A stretch of 25,000 nt of DNA, taken from positions 14,592,501 to 14,617,500 of the forward strand of contig NC_135566.1 of assembly GCF_964340395.1 (NCBI RefSeq). Direction: 5' to 3'. This DNA is from Glandiceps talaboti (Eukaryota > Hemichordata > Enteropneusta > Spengelidae). A program made the translations under genes and the position numbers. This document shows, piece by piece, positions 20,900 through 25,000 of this stretch. The notes under the pieces were generated by a model, which was not told the DNA's origin, did no database searches, and saw only the letters and a list, made by a program, of their open reading frames with translations. The number at the start of each line of letters is the position of its first letter. Position 1 is the stretch's first letter.

Positions 20900-21440
20900 T
20901 GGACACCACACTTAAAAAAAAATCAAAAACAACATCACATCCCAAAATGTCCTCCCTTGAAAAACATACAAAATATCTAATTTTGGAAAAATTCCACTCT
21001 TACAAGTGACGCATTTAGCTGAATTAATTGCTTTGTTACCTGAACAGTAAAATAACCAACATGACGGAACTCACAGTACACTAGGTAGGTAACAAAATTT
21101 CCCAATATTTTCTCCTTTAGATTAATTTGAAACCAACAAAAACAAAAATTTCTCCATTTTTGAAAAAATTCCACTTACAATTCATGAGGATTAGCCATCG
21201 TCGTAAACCACAGCCTCTTTTACACCACCATCCAAGACACACCAGAGGTTGTTATTTTGCAGTGTCACCAAAGAAATAACAGCTCTGGTTTGTGAGAATA
21301 GAGCTTAGCTGAATTATTGACTTCAAAACTGAAGTACAGTTACTGAGACCAGAATTAAGACCACACAATACCACAAAATAAACAACTTCACATCCCAACA
21401 TTTCCTCTTTTTAAAATGATTAAAAGCCAACAACAAACAA
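20900..21440 (+). repeat. Degenerate tandem repeats, A-rich
   Basis: The block tagctgaatta at 21016-21026 recurs at 21306-21316. In both places it is followed about 75-80 bp later by aacaaa/cttc, cacatccca or tttccca, then attttctcct or atttcctct, then ccaacaa. A third version of the cacatcccaa-atgtcctcc block lies at about 20936. A second motif, aaaaattccac, with ttacaa following, occurs at about 20988 and 21164. This suggests duplications with a period of about 290 bp and internal shuffling, but the low complexity makes the boundaries uncertain. Confidence 0.5.
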
Positions 21441-22045
21441 CTTGTAAGTTTCCTTACATCCATGTCAACACTTGTGAGTGACCCAGCTGTGATCAAGTAC
21501 CCTAACTGTGGAATTGCCAGTATTGATACATTTTGTGAGTGAGTGAGTGACACATCATTTATTTGTCAGCTGGTGTACTTCTACCACATAGTGTTTGTCT
21601 TCCTAATTAACACAACAATACAAGTAAACAATAGTTAATTAAGAAGGTGACATACTATAAATCAATCAGGCAGCTGTAGTGAGACTTTTTTTATGTACCC
21701 TTTGGTGTCAGTTGTCAAGCGCCTATTGTCTATAGAGTGGCTTAGGACATAGACCCAACACATAGCATAAAACTGACCAGTAACATGAACAAGGGGTATT
21801 TTTTTAATGTTCGCAAAAAGCTACATACCCAAGTTGCCAAACCAGTATTAGCCCTGAAGTCTGGAACAAAATTAGCGAACTGTTATTACCAAGTTAAAAC
21901 TTTACAGGTTGTTCAGTTTTATCAGCCAAATGTTTGGTGTTAATCTGGTTTCAGTTACTATGCCTCCACTGTTTTCACCATATTCATGAGTTCACATTTA
22001 AAGAGGGGAAATTGGTCACGCCACTCAATAATATGCCTGCACTGA
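21441..22045. other. Unique DNA, no gene seen
   Basis: Contains a short (GTGA)n tract at about 21534-21549. The minus-strand open frame crossing 21323-21553 has no recognised domain. Confidence 0.5.
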
Positions 22046-22060
22046 ACACTAGAGGGCAGT
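22046..22060 (+). promoter_or_regulatory. CTCF-like motif
   Basis: The sequence acactagagggcagt matches the 15-position CTCF core consensus (CCASYAGRKGGCRSY) at every position except the first. CTCF is conserved across bilaterian animals. Motifs of this form also occur inside repeats, and occupancy cannot be judged from sequence. Confidence 0.35.
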
Positions 22061-22349
22061 ATATCCATTCCTCAGCAATGAACTCCTGACATTTGGTTTT
22101 TAGTGACCATGTAAAAAAAAAAGTCACATCGATGACAACTACTGATATGCATAGTCAGTCAACTTCATTAACTCTCTGGGGAAAAAGCTACACACTTACT
22201 TGACTAAACTACACATGAGAGGCTATGTGTGTAATTAGCTATGCAGAAGTGAACAGATCAAATGAGTGTACAAATGAGTTGGCACAAACACAACACTTCC
22301 TACAGGGAGTGCAAACAGCAGCTAGAGATCCAATAAAGTGTACCCAAAT

Positions 22350-22390
22350 GTATGATTGAAAGTCAACGATATATGATTGAAAGTCAATGG
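22350..22390 (+). repeat. Two-copy 21-bp tandem repeat
   Basis: The segment tatgattgaaagtcaa occurs twice in a row, with a period of 21 bp and one change after the shared core. Confidence 0.75.
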
Positions 22391-22620
22391 TCTTATGAAC
22401 CAGATGCGGCGAGAGACAACTTTCACTGTTAATCTAAGGTAGCGGTAAATCTATTTTTAAATACATCTACAAAAGTTATTGCTAGTTGAAGAGAAACAAA
22501 GGAATAAACTATGCATGTGTTAAAAGTTGGATCTGAGTAAGTCTTGGGTGTTAAAACCTAGGGTAAGGTTTATTAAGAGAGATATGGCCGACAGTTAAAC
22601 AGGTAGCATACACTGGAGCG

Positions 22621-23000
22621 TACAACTGTCGACATCAGACCATGGAGATGAGAACCTGTTAAAAACAGGGAAAGTAAACACCTGAATTAAACTAAAAACA
22701 CTTGGCTCAGAATGTTGGAAATACAGAGACTTGTATTACACACACCACAGTTTGATAAGAACAGTTTTATGGCCTCCTCATGTGTACATGAAATGCCAGG
22801 GGAACAGGAAACTTGTTTGTGAAGTTGAACTATTGTGTAAAGTGGCCATAAAACTGTTCTTATCAAATGATGGATGAGATGTAATATAAGTCTATGTACT
22901 TCAAACATGCTGTGTCAAGTGTTATAAATCTAACCCAGTTGTTTACTTTCCCTGTTTGTAACAGGTTCTGTTCGGCCATGGTCTGATGTCGGCAGTTGTA
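22621..23000. mobile_element. Foldback element FB3 (69-bp loop)
   Basis: Arms of about 155 bp (22621-22774 and 22844-23000) pair across a 69-bp loop. The outer ends are TACAACTG and CAGTTGTA. Exact paired blocks include gacatcagaccatgg, aacagggaaagtaaaca and, next to the loop, a 24-nt block (22751-22774) that includes gataagaacagttttatggc. No coding frame is evident and no target duplication was found. The sequence is unrelated to FB1, FB2 or FB4. It is most likely a MITE-like element. The perfect stem beside the loop could also yield small RNAs if transcribed. Confidence 0.85.
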
Positions 23001-23112
23001 ATTGTAACTCAATGAAATGGCATGAGGTTCTGTTATTATTACACAAGTTTATCCCAATATTTTTGTGTATATTCATAGACCCTCCACCCACTTGAATGAT
23101 CATCATTACTTG

Positions 23113-23204
23113 ATAATTTATTATATTCATAACAATACCCTACTATACAATCAACTGTTCTATCAATGCCAGAAGCAATTGAAACATTATACTAAAATTT
23201 AAAT
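23113..23204 (+). repeat. Dispersed repeat R2, copy 2
   Basis: The shorter partner of 15516-15652. It keeps taatttattata, tatacaatcaac, gttcta and caatg in the same order but lacks the intervening segments of copy 1. It lies about 115 bp left of R1 copy 2, so in this copy R1 and R2 might belong to one larger element. Confidence 0.6.
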
Positions 23205-23317
23205 GAGATCCTTAAGTATTTTTGCGAGAGTGCAAAGCTTAAAAAATTCACCTTGTGCCACTTTATAACAAAGTCTGAAAGTAAATATTTAAAGTTCCTT
23301 GGAAATAAACTCTTCAA

Positions 23318-23641
23318 AACTTTTACTGGTACTTTGTTCACGAAAACTCCAACCTATTCTCAGTTAAAATCAAGAAAAAAAGTCTGGTGTCACCATACAA
23401 ATTTTTGAAACAGAGGTCAAAATGTTACAGAATTAAGACATTTTAGAATCCAATATGGCTGCCAAATATTCTATGTGGAAAATAAAAGATTGTAAACTTC
23501 CTTGAAAACAAGACAATTACCCCAAAAATTTCTTTCATTCTTTAAAAAAGACCAGAAGCAAGCTTACATATTGCAAAGTTTCAAGAGATTTTAGGAAATT
23601 TGATTTTCAGTGAAATTTATCCCAAGGTGCATTCTACCTTA
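23318..23641 (+). repeat. Dispersed repeat R1, copy 2
   Basis: The partner of 4044-4387. It has the same order of blocks: ttaaaatcaagaaaa, ttttagaatccaatatggc, aatttctttcatt, agaccagaagcaagctt-like sequence, and ccaaggtgcattctacc at the right end. Both copies have decayed independently. Confidence 0.8.
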
Positions 23642-25000
23642 ATCAAAAAGAGAATTGATACACAACAGATTATCATGCACAAGCCAAGTTGAACAAAAAA
23701 TATGGAATGTATATTCTGGTCATCCTACGTCATGACAACACATGTCTATGTCACTAGTTCTGCTGTGGTTAAAGTATGAGTCAAAACGTTCAAAACTGCC
23801 CTTACTTTCACGGATTTTTCCTTGATACTGAAGCCGCTGGTATTATCATATTTTTCTCTAATATTTTTTTTTCATTCATTACACACGGACAGTTCTATTT
23901 CTACTGTTTACACACAGTCTCAATGTACACACTACTATCAATGACTATTGCAATTGAGAAGGACTGAACTGTTTCCAATAAAAATTTTGTGTATTTTGTA
24001 ATATGTAACAAATTTACAAACAAACAAAAAAATGGTGAAAATTTACATCTACTAGAAACATAACGATTTTCAGCAAGCAAATATTTGGCAAATATTTCCT
24101 GGCATTTCATTTTATTTAGAAATAGGAGACAGAATCAAACATTAATACGGGTAAATAAAAAGTGAACTTTAGTTGACTCCTAATCCTGGGTGTGCAGTCA
24201 CATACCTCTCAGAACATACACTTCAACTTATAATAGATATTGCACAGCTGGTGACACTTGATTATAGTTATTGTGTTATTTTTCATACATGTTTTAGTAT
24301 AAAGAAACACAGGTCATTAAGTGTTGCCTATGATGTAACTGCGTTAAGCCAATTCAAAAGGTGTTAAAAAAAAGAAGATGACACACTGTAGGTCAATAAC
24401 CTAATTAGAAAATTAGAGTCATGCATCAGACCTTGACTGCTTTTTACATTTTTTTAACACTCATTCACAAACACTTCTCAGAAATTAGTATAATTATTTC
24501 GGCACTTTTTTAAACTCGCATCAGAAATGAGATGTTTATGGATATTTTTGTCTTTTTCGAATTTTTTTTTAACTAAAGCGATTCACCGTTTTCAATTTTA
24601 CACAATGATTACAATCAACATTTTTTGTTATAAATATATTCCGCATACATCTTTCGTTGAAATAAGTGATCATATCGTCCTTCAGACAGAAATTTCAATA
24701 TTTTTTTTTAAAAATGTATATGTGTTATTCCCTTTTATCTCTTAATCTAAACATTTGTACCATTTATGTTTCCTTGTTGTTTTTTCTGCCTGCTTTTCAT
24801 TTGTTTGAATTTAATAGCGGTATTTGTTATGTATTACTTTCTTTGCTATGTGCCGATAGCCAAAGGCAATACAGGATGTTATATTATATGAAGTCCCAAT
24901 TTTTTTACATTTGAAATGAAATAAAACTCACACTGAATGGAAAAAAAGAACAAACAGAAGTGTTAACAGTATTGTTTGCCTGACAAAAACTACTTGCCAA
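23642..25000. other. Unique AT-rich DNA, no gene seen
   Basis: Several short open frames with Phe/Ile/Tyr-rich composition reflect T-richness. No domain, repeat family or RNA was recognised. Confidence 0.5.

Overview
This is an AT-rich stretch of eukaryotic nuclear DNA, most likely from a metazoan and probably a marine invertebrate. The grounds are dense tetra-, penta- and dinucleotide arrays, tRNA-derived short retroposons, low-copy degenerate dispersed repeats, and the near absence of long open frames. The species cannot be named from the sequence. No complete protein-coding gene, rRNA gene, functional tRNA gene or CRISPR array is visible. The window reads as intergenic or intronic DNA. Most long open frames are translations of simple repeats.

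Layout. 1-1865: mostly unique DNA, with a possible minus-strand terminal exon at 491-698. 1866-2041: (CT)n array. 2042-4043: unique DNA with a cluster of hairpins near 2718-2840. 4044-4387: dispersed repeat R1 (second copy at 23318-23641). 4588-4963: loopless foldback element FB1. 6281-6609: compound (CAGA)/(CATA) array. 7233-7586: open frame that looks partly protein-coding. 8659-8745: small foldback FB4. 10125-10677: foldback FB2 bracketed by an exact 23-bp direct repeat. 11376-11717: second compound (CATA)/(CAGA)/poly-C array. 12787-13105: five-copy minisatellite with a unit of about 64 bp. 13176-13248: (AAAT)n.

14085-14690: 48-bp minisatellite of 12 units with higher-order structure, with one inverted unit near 14991. 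15050-15290: plus-strand tRNA-derived SINE. 15516-15652: dispersed repeat R2 (second copy at 23113-23204). 17099-17544: (AC)n and (CATA)n arrays. 18359-18760: AT-rich degenerate array carrying six exact ATTTGCAT octamers. 19093-19272: 36 in-phase pentamers that change motif along the array. 19282-19440: two-copy 84-bp repeat. 19870-20085: minus-strand SINE with target-site duplications. 20900-21440: degenerate tandem repeats. 22046-22060: CTCF-like motif. 22621-23000: foldback FB3.

The most distinctive content is the set of four unrelated foldback (palindromic) elements, the higher-order 48-bp minisatellite, and the octamer-bearing array. All were found by reading the sequence by eye. Percent identities, copy numbers elsewhere in the genome and family names would need searches that could not be run here.
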